Source: Pocillopora verrucosa (Eukaryota > Cnidaria > Anthozoa > Scleractinia > Pocilloporidae). Taken from it: a DNA stretch of 64,000 nt. Below are positions 11,863 to 25,400 of this stretch, piece by piece. The first letter of the stretch is position 1. Each line of letters opens with the position of its first letter. The notes beneath the pieces were generated by a model. It saw nothing but the letters and a program-made list of their open reading frames with translations, ran no database searches and was not told where the DNA came from. The DNA lies in NCBI RefSeq assembly GCF_036669915.1, contig NC_089312.1:32383330-32447329 (forward strand). Reading direction: 5' to 3'. The position numbers were made by a program, and so were the translations under genes.

Positions 11863-13350
11863 AAACTCGTGCTAATCCTGTGGACTATGTTTGTCTACAG
11901 AAAATAATTTTACTTCCCTAGTTATTGAGTTTATTCCCCTGCAGTAGCGAAAAATATGTCATCGACTAAACAAATCTACAATCACGAGACAGAGAGGTAT
12001 ATAGCATTTACGCAAACCTTGAATATCATATTAAAAGATTTTACAATACCCATGAAACCTTCTGAAGTTCGCAGGCAAAGGTCGTTCCAACCACATGATC
12101 TCGTTTCAAGTTTTAGAAATCCGGATTTTTCCTTTTCACTGCCCGTTATCGAACTAACTTAATGCCAGAAGTTGCGTAATCAAAATTTGTCTCGCTTGAT
12201 GTACGACAATCGCTGATTGACAACAAAATATCGTGTGTTAGGCGGCGAGCATATTTAATACTTGTCAGGAAAGGTGACGAATCGCTCAGAAGAGGGCCAC
12301 TGTCTAAAATTTTAGATCAAAGCATAATACCTTGGAGATACTAAAGCTGTAAGGCCCCTCATTGGGACCTGATCTTCTGTTTCCTCTCACTTCAAACAAA
12401 AAATCACCAAAGAAATTCGGTTGTAAATTCGCTTTGAACAAAGCAACGCGCTAATCCAAAACACAGAGCGAGGGGGTGGGGTCGGGGGTGTGTATGAAGA
12501 ACTCTCTCTCGCTATAACAGTCAGTGATGCAAGTCTTCAAGCCGGAATATGCTATTTTTGGCTACCCGCGTGGATTTGTAAATTATATTATAAGAATTCA
12601 CTTGTGTAAAGTAATAAATATCCTCATGCTCTTGTTTCAAGTTTCGCGACGAATATGTTTTGACACTGGTTTCAGTAAATTACGTAGCGCTAAAAGATGT
12701 CACATGTATTGTTGTCGATTTCATAGCATTATGTCTCATAGTTGTCTAAGCGAGCTTTTGTCTTGTCACTGCCCATAAAATACACGTGCTTCAGTGCATT
12801 CAATAGGAAAGCACCGAGAAAGACGACCTCTTGCCTTACCTTTAAAAGTCATGCTTTGTAACACGGTTGTAAACAAAACTCGAACGCACCACAATGCTCG
12901 CGCGATTACTTAATTTAGATTAAATTTGTTTGATTCCTAATGGAAGAGGTTAGCTCTTCTAGCGTCGTAGCAAAGTTTTGAGAACTAAGACCTTTTCAAA
13001 GTTTCAGCGCATATCGTTCATGAAACAACAGCTCTCCAGAGCAAACTGGTAGAGCTCTGAATTAGCATCTAGCATACTTAAATAACACGTTTATGCACTA
13101 AACATGACCATTCAGACACGAGCAAAGAACACGACAGGACAATCAATAACATTTCTCACTCTGGACGCTAAATATCTGCAAACAGTACATACCCTCCACT
13201 AACTGATAATTCGTTCGACGTGATCGAAATAAACGTATCATGATGAAAGGATGCAAACGCCGTTTGCCCTTTCACCTTGTCAATCAGCGTTAGATATCTT
13301 GTTCATGCTGTGGTTGTTACTCTTTTTGGCTCGATAGAAAGTTCTTTTGG
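11331..13350. other. Spacer / PPIP5K 5' region
   Basis: AT-rich DNA between the first firm PPIP5K exon and the USP8 promoter. Apart from the possible extra exon at 11720-11862 there is a short G-rich tract (12468-12492, GGGGTGGGGTCGGGGGTG). No other gene or clear repeat was seen. Confidence 0.5.
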
Positions 13351-13480
13351 ATTGGTGTGCTTGGAATCCAATCAAAATAGGGCTATTATATGCGATGACG
13401 TCATGAATTTCAAAATGGCTGCGGAAACATAGAAGTGAAAATTTGTAATGTTGATCTTGATGGCTACGTCTTAACCTGTC
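13351..13480. promoter_or_regulatory. Divergent promoter region between PPIP5K and USP8, with a CRE
   Basis: Just upstream of the USP8 start are an inverted CCAAT (ATTGG, 13351-13355), a CCAATCA (13368-13374), a perfect palindromic cAMP-response element TGACGTCA (13396-13403) and a YY1-like AAAATGGCTGCGG (13412-13424). The two genes face away from each other. Whether PPIP5K transcription also starts here is inferred: its first supported coding exon is 2 kb away, so a 5' UTR intron would be required. Confidence 0.5.
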
Positions 13481-16400
13481 ATGCCATCGTCAGAGAAAAA
13501 GAAAGTTAAGGACCTACACTTGGCTTCCAACTTGGAGGAACTGAACAAAATAGCTGATCCAGGCTTGCCCGTCGACAGAAATGCGAACCCTTCACCGTAA
13601 GCGTCATACTTCGTTATTACGTTGTCAAATTTCTCAGTTCCTGCTAAGCTCAAATCTTTCGCTTTCCGAAAATCTAGGGTCATGGCTTTGCCTATGATAA
13701 CTTTAAACTTTTGATTAGGCAGCTAAAAATCGTCCAAGGTCGCCTCACCAATCCACTTTCTCATTGTCTACCAAACACTTATATGTTTATGTCGTGGTTC
13801 AATTTTATCCTCTGGTCAAATTTTATTTTCTTTTGTTTTTGGGAATTGAAATATATGATAATGAGTTTGAAACAAAGGAAAATAAAATTTGAACAAAGTA
13901 TAAAATTGAACCACAACATCTACGTTACCCTGATGAGTGATCTGGTTTCGATTTGAATATAATTTTTAAAACGTAATTACTTCACCTTCACAAGGAAAAT
14001 GTATCTATGCATAGAATCTACATTTTGGTTTTAGTTTTTATCAGAGAGCAGTAGTTGAAGTCCCATCTCCAAAGATGTACGATGTTCTAAAGATATAGAG
14101 ACATAGATTAGTTTTAAGAAAGCACAAGTTTCTCCTTTGGGTGCAGAAATTTTCTTCTTTACCCTCCAATTTAAATTTTCACTGTTTCTGTTCAGCTCTC
14201 ACTATAAGTTGCGTGCACTTTGCTTCTTAGTTTAAATTGAATCAAGGGTGAAAGTGAACGAAACAAGTTTGAATTGCTTAATTTTTAATTCTAGAGTGGT
14301 TCTTGAACAATGGAAATTGAAAATCAGCTAATCTGAAATCATTTCACTTGGGGGTAATAATTTAAACTACTGCAAATGTACCAAAACACCTGTTTCATGT
14401 TGCATATATAGATACATCAAATCAGCAGATAAAGTTTACCTGAAAGCTCAAGATAATGATCTGGAAGGTGACGAAGAGAGTGCATATGTATATTACATGC
14501 GTTATTTTAACATCATCTGCTTGATTAAAAAAAGCAGTAAATACTCAGACAACAAGGTGGGTAATGAGCAATGTCTTTAGTTAATTTATTACACCCTAGC
14601 ATTAGCTTTTACAACTGTATTCTCCTCACCGTCCTCTATAGATTTCCTATGGTACTGAAAGGGAGAATTTGTTTAACAATCAGGGACTTCTTGAGTTGGT
14701 GATTTTTTCCTTTATTCTCATGACCTTTTCAATTGATTCAGGGGTGATACTGTAACAAGAAATTAGAAGCTAGTCATTCTTAGGGGTGACAAGGTTACTG
14801 TGTACCAAGGCTTTCCTTCAAGTGTTAGCAGATTAAAATGAAATGTTAATCTACAGTTACTGTTACTACATTTGAAAAATCATAATGGGAAACTGAGGAA
14901 ATTACCTCAAGAAATGGGAGAGAAGGATTATTTTATTGTAAAGTTGTCTGCATGTACACTGTACATACAATGATATACTTCTTTGTATCATGGTTACATC
15001 TGACATACTGATAAGCCTATTTCTGGTGTGTTTGAATTCACAGAAGCATTATGATAATTTGTTGGGGAAAAACAAAACTATAAAGTCTATTGAGCGCGCG
15101 GAAGTTTTGCAAAAAAACCTCAAGAAAAGGTTGGTAGTTGGCATATAAGATGCAGAAATGCTCAATTAAGGTATAACAGTTCTCAAAAACAACTTCTTTA
15201 CTTAATTTACAACAGTCCTCAAACCAAACCAACATTTTTTAGATACTTTAAGAACAATACATTGTAATTCATTGTAAAACAAAATTAAAATGATGTATTT
15301 GCTAAGATATTGTTCAACTAATCAGATTTGATTCAAGGTTTTGAAGTTACTACAAGTTACCTTTGTATTGTTGCCAAAGGAACTATCACTAAACCTTTGA
15401 AAATCTGTTTCTTCAGGTATGAGAAGCTAAAAGATCAAAAGGAAGCTGAGGCAAAAGCGCAGGAAGAAGCAAAGCAAAAGGAAGAGGAAGACAAAAGTAA
15501 AATAAAATGAACACTCCTAGACATCTTTAACTAGTTTGGACAATTCTCCAGAGAGATGTTCATGATGTTTTTTTGTCCCTCTCTCTCTCAATAATGTTGT
15601 TGTTTGTTAGTGTATCTCTGTCACTCCTCAGATTTCAGGGTATTGAAGGTTGTAGGTGACTCAACAAGTGTGTCTTAGTGTGTAGCTTAAGTTTCATCAT
15701 GGTGATTTTATGTATTGTGTATGGCCCATATAGTTATTCATGCACACTATTCATAACTGGATGATATAATTTGTCATTGTTAAATAATTTTAAAATTTTT
15801 TTTGTGAGTATGTGGTTACATGTACTGTCTCAACTCCGGTATATACAATAAGTTACAAAATTGTTGACAAATTGCCAAAAGTTGAATTATTATCACTTTA
15901 AAATAGCACATTTATTTCATCCCCAATATCCTTACTTTAAACCCTTCTTCTCATGTACAATGGTGCACCTTGTTTTCTGTGATTCTGTAATAGCACAAAT
16001 TTGAGGAGTGGAAGAGGCAAAGCTAACAGTGCTTCAATTTAAATTTCATTTATAAATACCTCCCTTAACTTGGCTACATGGATTTTATGTACCAAATACC
16101 TGTAATTTTTTTGCTGATTGGAGGTTGTCTCCCCTTGGAATTTCTTTAACTTTTTCCCTCTTAATGGTTTAATTTATAATCCAGTTGAATTTCATCTTTT
16201 ACAAAATATGCTTTTAAAACAAACTTTGGAATGTAACACAAAATCATATCTTGAATGAATAAGCCTTATTACTAGATTACAAATTAAGGTGTCCCACAGT
16301 CTTTTGAATTATTTAAGAAGAAGATCACATTATCCTTTAATAGTAATGATTTGAGTTTTTCTTTGTTTGGTTTGTAGAAAAATTAGCTGCATCAAGGGCA

Positions 16401-19400
16401 AGGAATGGAAAGGGAACAGACAGGTAAACAACTAAAACATGATCTTGAATCATGAATGACATGCACAAGAAGATGTCAATTTACCGTATCATTCTGTTCA
16501 TATGTATATGAATCCCAAAAATGTCAGTTTGCTTTGGACATTAGTGAACTAAATTTGATGTACTATTTCAAAAACAAGTGCGAGGGTTTCATCAGGTTTC
16601 CAAATGTGAGAAAACATTTGAAACCACACGGTTGCAGGCCGAGCGGTTTTGTTGTTTTCAAGTGTTTGGAAACCTGATGAAACCTGAAGCATGAGTTTTT
16701 GAAATGACTTTTCCAGAGAAACAATACAAAATTATGCAGTGTTTTGTTTTTCCCATTTTTCTTTAAAATGCCTTGTATGTGTGATTTGTTGTATTCAGTC
16801 AGCATTCGTTGTGTTTGTGAGCTTTTGTTTTTAATTATCCAATAGTTTTTTGTTGCACCAAATTTGTATTCCAAAAGCATTGTGAACTTGAAGTGATTTA
16901 CATGTTGTTTTTGCCATGGACAAAGGAAGGTTTCGCTTCCCAAAAACGATCGAGGAAGAAAAACTTTGCTTAGAGAGAGTGGTACCGAAGTCTATCAAAT
17001 ATAAAATAAGTGGGCAGTAGGCATTTTTGAGGATTAGCAATGAGTGCAAAGTGTCAAGTTTCCAATAGTCGAAGTTGGTGGAGTTTTTAAAGAGTATGAA
17101 TTGGACAAAGTTCAGCCGCTTACTCAGCCCATAACAGAGATGGATGCATTGATGCTCAACTATTGGTTATCCAAATTTGTTCAAGAGTTGGCAAAGTGTT
17201 CCAAAGATCTGTACCCCCTCAAAAAAATTGTACCAGATTGTCTGCAGCATTTTCTGATTCATGCAGATTAAGAACAATTTTATCACTACTGATGAAAATG
17301 TGATGAAACACTAATGATGAAAATGTGATGAAACACTAGTTATTTTAAGCTGGTGTTTCATTGAGTTTCAAAGTCTTCCACCTGACCTGAATGGGGCTCT
17401 CTGGTTGGCTTATAAGGTCATGAATTATTAATGAGTTTGAGAATAAGTTTTGAAAACATTCTGATAGAAATACTAGGGACTTGTACTGACAGTTGTATGG
17501 GAGACTTGGTGACTTATTTGTTAGTGCTAGTGCGCTGGACTCTAGGTCAAGAGGTCTGGATTTGAGACCTGGCTGGGTTGTTGTGTTGTGTTCCTGGGAA
17601 CAGAACTTTACTTTCACAGTGCCTGTCACCACCCAGGAGTGTAATTGGATACTGGGGCATCATGAGGGAAGCCTGATGAAATGCAGGGGGTAACCTTGTG
17701 ATGGACTTACAGCCCATCTGGGAGGGAGTAGTAAAACTCCCAGTCACTTCATTCCATCACAACTTCAATAAGATCTGGCTAGATAAGCCACTTGGCTCCA
17801 GTACAGACTTAACCTACCTTTCCTGTATAAAGTTATTCTTAATGGACTATATAAAGTGGAAATTAGGGACTCTCCATGAAATAGAAGGAATCCTTTCTCT
17901 AATAAACACTTTTTTAAAACTGAAATTTCATTTTTTTAAATCTAGATTCTCATACATATTGACATTTACACTTTTTACATCTGTTGAATGGTTTACTCTC
18001 CCAGATAAGCATTGTAAATAAATTGTAGAATGTCAAATACCATGACACAGTGATACTTTAAGTTCTTCAGGAGGGTTTATTTTCTGTTTGATTACTTTGT
18101 TAGTGACAGTGGCTTTGAGAGTGATGTTGATTCTCTCCAAAATGGAAATGGCATAAGCTCTTCCTCTGATGTTTATAACAAGCTTCAGGTGTGAACATTC
18201 GTGCATGTGTAGAAGTGATGTTTCTGTCTTCTTCTTTCATCTATTAAGACTTCTAAGCTTATCAGCTAAAGTGTTTTTTCAATCAATGTTACACCAACTT
18301 CTATTGTTTAATATACAAGGAAATGTATGGCAGTCAGTCAGGAGGATTTCTAGTTGGATCTCTGGAGTTTAGGACTTGGGAGATTAAATCTGGCTGGTAC
18401 AATAAAGGAAAAGATGAATTCAGTGTATTTTATGCTACAATATGAGCCACTCTGAAGAGTTCTATCATTTGATTGTATTAACAAAAAAAACATTTGAGAG
18501 GCTCTTCAAGTTAATTATAAGTGGATTTGAATAGTAAAGTATTAGTATCACAATTACAAGATTATCAGTAGACCTGCAGCTTTCAAATATGTTAGTTTTA
18601 AAATTGTGTGCAGTATTTAGGATCAAAATTTCTTTGCCAATCATGAGTGGGGGAATTATGATTGAAAGAAGGGGAAATGTTAATGTGTGAAGGTAAAGGC
18701 TGTTGAAAAGAATATGATTGGTTAGGAGACAAAGTTTTCATCCACTTGTGGAATTATATAATCTTCATAAAGTGTGCCTTTTAACTTCAGGTCAACCATA
18801 ATTCTATTCTTACTCCAAAAACAACTGAAAATGACAGTGGTAAGTTTTACAATTTCATGAAAGATTCACCTTAAACATTTGTATATTTTAGGTAACAGGG
18901 AATTCAAAATTTGAGCAATGTAAGAATTTGCAAATTGGAAATGAGACGTAATACATGTATGTCTAAGTTTATGCGAATCTTATGCTTCTTTAGATCAGTA
19001 AAGATGGTAAATGAATGTCTTTTCTGGAAGAGATTCATGAGAGAGTCAGGCACCCCTTACAATAATTATTGGTTGTTTAACTTGAATGCTGGTGGCATGC
19101 ATTTCATTGGTTTTTCTTTTAGGTGCACTTATAAGTGGAGTGGAGTCTCCTACCTCATCACTTGTCTCAGATGGTGTGAAGTTTATATCAGCACAAGAAC
19201 TGTACAAGCGCATAAAAGATTCTGAGTTCAAAATTCTGATCCTTGATTGTCGACCCTATGCCAAGTTTGCTGAAAATCGGATCCAGTGTTCTTGTTGTAT
19301 TAATATTCCTGCTGAATTGCTGGATCAAGGGTATGAAACATATATTGTTATTATTCTCACTGGAATGGTTGTATCCAAATTGAACAATTAGTTGTCAGAT

Positions 19401-22400
19401 CTATTTCTCAGCAAGTTCCAAACTAAAGTTAATGTTGGTGAAGTTTTGATAATTACCGGTAAGCCAATTTGTGGTAGGTATTGTTATAGAGTAACATTGC
19501 AGAAGGTTTTGGTAAGTGCTATGTTTTATTAGTGAGAGAGTTAAAGTATAACGACTGTTTGAGTTGAATTAAATCAATTTTTTTTTCAAGGGTTTCAGTT
19601 GGCAGCATAGAGAGAAGACTGCCAGAACGAACAAGAAAGACTTGGAACAGGAGAGGAGAAAAAGAGCTTGTTATTTTAATGGATGAATCGACCAAGTTTT
19701 CAGAGATAACCCCGGAATGCAGAATTCAGAGGCTCAAAGATGTGATATTCACCTATGACTCCTACAGCTCATTGAAACATGAACCTGTATTTCTTGATGG
19801 TGGATTTCATAGCTGGCTTTGGCACTATCCATCACTGGCCATGAAACCAGAATTACCAACGGTATTTTGGAAATTCTCTGATTTTGACTTACTTGACTGA
19901 CTCGAGAATAAATAGCTTGAGACATGTCATGGAGAGGATACTTACCAATAACTCTAAAACTTCATTTTACCTCTGCTTACTCATATTCATTGTGAATAAA
20001 TGCAGTTTTGACCATTGAGGGTGCTTTATGACTCTGAGCCCTTGTTAGACATGATTTATTGGCCAGGGACAGATGGTGTGTTTTGCCTGGGTAAAGAAAG
20101 CATTGAAATTAATTTCGTAGAAATACCATAAATTTGTCTTTAAATGTTAGTTTTACTATCATGAGGCAAATGGTCTTAATTTGATAAATAGCACACTAGA
20201 AGGCAGAAGGTTCCAGTTAAATAAATGCACTTTTACATGTTAATTAGTCTAATATGTGCTGTTCTTTACTCTTACTAGGTAAGGACACAACCTAAAGCTG
20301 TAAATTCTGTGGATTTGTCATCTTTAGACTATCCTGAACTACCTGAAGATAAGACATTAACCCCTCAGTCTACTGTGACTGATCCTACATCCAGCGCTTT
20401 GCAGTATCCTGGTGTCCCAATTGTCAACCTTCAAAATATGCAAGGTCCAAAAGGCAGTACTGAACAAAACAAACCACCCTCCCCAACACAAGCAGAATTC
20501 AATTCTAATGTACCACTATCAGGACAACCTGGAGAGACTCCATCAGGAGCAGCTTGGAATCATGGTCCAGGAGCAAAGTCTAAGCAACTAGGAATTCATC
20601 CTGTAGTTCCTCCTTCACAACCTCCCAATGACACTCAATTGCCAAGACCTGCTGATGCAGGTCCTCCCCAAGATAAAGCTCCAAAACAAGAACCAGTGAA
20701 GTTGCCACCAACACAATCTGTTGCTTCATCTGAAGGTTTGCCACTTCCCTCAGCAGGACCACAGTCATATATGGGAGTAGCTCCTCAGGCAGTTGTTCCA
20801 TCTTCAGCAGATTTGAGGGCAACAGGCCCTGTGCCAAAAACAATGGTACCCCATCCATCAAGTCAACCTATTTTTCAGCCCAATATTCCTACTACTGCTC
20901 CCAAAACAGTGCCAAGTACCCAGCCATCTTCTCAGTCAAGTGCAACTGTTACAAAGCCATTTCCACAGTCAAGTGTGCCATTCACAGGCTCTTCAAATAC
21001 ACTGTCTGCTCAGTCAGGACCCCCCAACACAAAATCTACCCTACAGCCCAGTGTATCTATTCCTGGCACCCAGCCTTCCAGTGTGAACTCTACTTCCTCT
21101 CAAGTAATGCCTTTGGCTTCTGTGAAAGTGACTCCAGCAGTATCAACTTCATCCTCCCCACAAGGCTCAGGTTTTGTTTCTCCACCCTACCCTGACAATG
21201 TGTCACAGCAAGTAACACAAAGGGTACAACCACAAAATCAACCACCTGTTGCTCCATCAGTGAGTCAGGTGCCGCATATTGGCAGGCAAGATCCTGATGG
21301 GTCATCTATTCCCATATCACAAAGTCATCAAGTAATCACAACTTCTATCTCAGGAGCAGATACAAGGAATACAAATTTTACTGCTGTGAAACCTAGTGCA
21401 GCACCTCAATCAGGAAGCCCACAGCATTTCGTGCAAGGACCTGTCCAGAATGGGGCTAGTAAACCAACCACAACTGTTGGTAAAGACTCTGAATCCCCAG
21501 CTCTGCCAAAGAATTCAGACTCTGCTCAAAAACCTGATAGCCGGCCAAGTAACTTTGTCACCACACCAGGACTACCACATGGATGGGAAAAGGTTACTGA
21601 TGATGGAAACAGAACTTACTACAAAGATCATAATACACAAACAACACATTGGAATCCACCAACAACTGGAAAAGCATATGTTACGCCACAGTCTGGTGCA
21701 CAAAGGCAGCAGCAGTCTCCAGTGAAAAGACAGTCTTCAGTAGAAAGGCCAAAATTGCACAGATCTAATTCTTCACCAAATCTTGCTAAGGTCAAAGATC
21801 AAGGCTCTTCTGGTCCCAAGAAGCCAATAATTGATCGCTTATCAAAACCAGATTCTGGACAAAAGGGACCTGCAAGGCCAGTTGTGAACCGCGTTGCCAA
21901 ACCTTTGTCTGCCAATCAGCTTGATAGTTTTAATCCAAGCTATGGTGGTCCAGGAATAGGGTTAACTGGACTACGTAATCTGGGAAATACCTGTTATATG
22001 AATTCTGTGGTGCAATGCTTAAGCAGTGTGGCACCGTTGGCAACATATTTCATTTCTGGAGTATTCAGGGAAGACATTAATAGGAGTAATCGAGATGGAA
22101 CAAAGGGTAGGTAGATTTCATGAATAATTCTTTTAATTTAAATTTATAATTTTGATTTTTTTGTAGTGTTTTTTTCTATGTGTTTTGGCTCTCAATAACA
22201 TCAAGAATTACTTTTCATTTGAAAATCAGCTTTTGAGATATCAGAGTGTTTGGAGTGCTTCTTAATTTTAGCTCAAACTCTTGACTTCACATCTATTTTC
22301 AGGAGAACTTGTTGAAAGCTTCTCAGTTCTTGTCAGAGTCTTGCATTCTGGGCAGTATAAATGTGTTTCTGCAATAGAATTTAAACGGACAGTTGGAAAG

Positions 22401-25400
22401 TTCAAGTCACAGTTCTCAGGGTATGACCAACAAGATTCTCAAGAACTCCTAGCCTTCTTAATGGATGGTTTGCAGGAAGATCTAAACAAGGTACTGCAGG
22501 TGTCTGAAGTCTTGTCTTCTGAGAACACCTTGATGCTAATTTTATTGAAAAAATGCAAGATGTTTTAATGGCCTGTTATTAACACAGTTAAGTAATTTGT
22601 CTTGCAAGGTTTTTGGCTTGTGTTTTTGAACACAAGCAACAAGGGATGAGTAAGGAAATGAATGGATAATGGGAAATAAGCTGTTCTCATCCCATCTTGA
22701 GCTAAATGTTTCTTTCAGCCCTGCTACTAGTGTTTTGAAAGCAAGATGACACAAAGTACACCCAATGTTTCTCATAATGTGGTTTGTCAGATTATTCCAT
22801 CATATTTTTGTCTCCTAGGTGAAAAACAAACCTTATCTTAGAGCACCTGCTGATGACTTAGATCCCCAGACAGCTGCTACTATGGCTTGGGAAAACCACA
22901 AGAAGAGGAATGAGTCAATTATGGTGGAGTTGTTTGATGTAAGATAACATCACTACTGACAGTACTATTCATTTTGATATTATGTTTAATAATAATATAT
23001 AGGATTGTTTACGAGTAAAACTGGGAAAAAAAGTTTTGTAAGTTTTAAGTTTTAGTACTGAGTTATGAGTGGGTACACTGTTATTCAAGTAGATACCGGT
23101 AATCCAATTACAATAGAGCATAGTTTGATGGCAAATTTTACAAATATTTGCTTCAACAAGATTTCCCAACTTCTGTTAACCAAACTGAATCATTAAATGT
23201 TGCATAACATCGCAAAGCAACTAGATTGCTATGTTTTGCATTTTCAGGGCCTCTTCATGTCGACTGTACGCTGCATGGTTTGCTCCAAAGAATCCAGAAC
23301 TTTTGATTCTTTCTCCAACCTCACTCTTCCACTGCCTCCTAACAAGAGTCATTGTTCACTTGAGGTATTCTCACAACTTAAGAAATAGAGAAGAATATCT
23401 ATGTGCAAAAAATATCCATGACTTGTTTTTTGTGAAGTTATTCTTTGATCTGTGGAATAAGCATCATCTGAATAAACAAATTATGTTCAAGAAAATGGCC
23501 CTGCATGTGCTTGAGGCTAAATGGCAGTTTTTTTTATCATATGACAGTTTTATTATCATATGGTGATAATTGTAATGTGTGCCCACTGAGTCATCTCAGG
23601 TATCACCATATGGTAGGTTTTAGTCCAGTAATTAGAACTATTTTATATTATTATGATTTTAGGATTGTCTCACTTTGTTCACCAAACCTGAGAAAATGGC
23701 AGGGGATGACAAGTGGTAAGACAGTATAAAAGTTTTTCTTTCTGATTACATTTTTTTTTGTGAAAGTGGGTTGGTCAGTAAGGCCAAGAAAGAAGTAAAT
23801 AAAAAGCTTTTGTACTGGAAAAACCTTGATGCATGTGTTCGCTTGATAATTGTCTTGAATTCCTAACCCAAGCATCTGATTTCATATCCAGGTATTACAA
23901 GTTGGGTTTCTAGTTAGTTAACGTAATATAACTTTTACTTCGAAAAAGCCTTGTGTGTTCTAAATCCTAAAATATTTTAATATTTAAAACATTGAGGTCT
24001 AATCCTCTAACAGCAGGCCAGAAAGTTAGGTGTAAATAATTTCCTTCTAAAATAAAGTTCTGATTACCTTGTTTTAAATTAAGGGTGGGTTCTAAATTTA
24101 AAAAACTGTTACAAATTTCTTTTAGGCCATGCAATGATGAAAAAGAAGGATAATGCTCATTGTTGCTGCATGAATAAATGGCTTTACTCATATGTTGTTG
24201 TGACATTTCTTATGATATAATCATGAAAGTCCTTTTGATATGAGCAAGGGGTTAAATTTATACATAACCATGTATTTACAGTAGATTACATTTGTGAGAA
24301 GTTTAGTCATTTACATCAGGTACTCTTTAAGGGATTGTGCTGGGAGGGGGGGGGGTGTCCTTTTTTATTGCTGATTCTTGAAGAAATATTAATTAATGTT
24401 TATTTTCTTGTTAGGTTTTGTCCAAAGTGTCAACAAAGAAGGGAAGCCAGTAAAAAAATCCAGATCTGGAAGCTTCCAAGAATTCTTGTGGTCCACCTGA
24501 AAAGGTAACTTTGATTATTGCCTGCAGAGAGGGTGGCTTAAGTCTTCTTGACCAACCACAAAGCATTGCAAATCAAAACAATGCATTTATGGATTACTTT
24601 CAATGCTAAATTTGAAATTTCTCTGTTTTTTATCATTTTCAATTTGCCATTAAATCATTTCTTGATCTATTATATCTTAAATTCTGCCAAGAGAGTATTA
24701 TAAGAAAGTGTTCATAGTTTGATGGTTTCTGCTACTTCAGTCTGTAATATTTCAAATTAAATTTTGGCTGATGTTGTCATTTGTTTGGTTAATTTTTTTG
24801 AAGATTTCAGTATGAAGGAATGTGGCGTCAAAAGCTCCAGACAGGCGTGAAATTCCCCATGACTGAACTGGACATGTCTGCCTTTGTTGTGGGTCCCAAG
24901 TCTGCTGCACGTCCTTACAACTTATTTGCAGTATCCAATCATTATGGAACCATGCATGGGGGCCATTACACTGCATTTGCAAAGAATGTTTATGATAAAA
25001 AATGGTACAAGTTTGATGACCAATATGTAACTGAGATGTCTCCTCGAGATGTTGTGGTATGTCTTCCTCTTGTTATCTTTTATTGATTTGTTTAAGGTGC
25101 TATAAACTGTGCTTCATATTAATAACTGAACAACCTTCAACAGCATTCTAAGCTTGATTAATCTTAGTCACATGAGAAGGTTAAGGCATAAAATGACTGA
25201 AAGGTTTTTTGTTCTTTTTTGCTACCAACATGTTGCTTGAGAAAAGGTGTAAAAAAAAACACATTTTAAGGGTACTCTCTATATGGATAAGCAATGAAAA
25301 CCTACATTTGTGGAAAAAACCTCTAGAGACAATTTGTTCATGGGAATATGATTGCTTCAGTTCTTAAAATCTTAACCCTTCAACTCCCAAGATCTGATTG

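Noticed and set aside
20580..21305. Long antisense and alternative frames over the USP8 linker
   Set aside because: These are shadow frames in the low-complexity Pro/Ser/Gln-rich exon; the USP8 frame explains the sequence.
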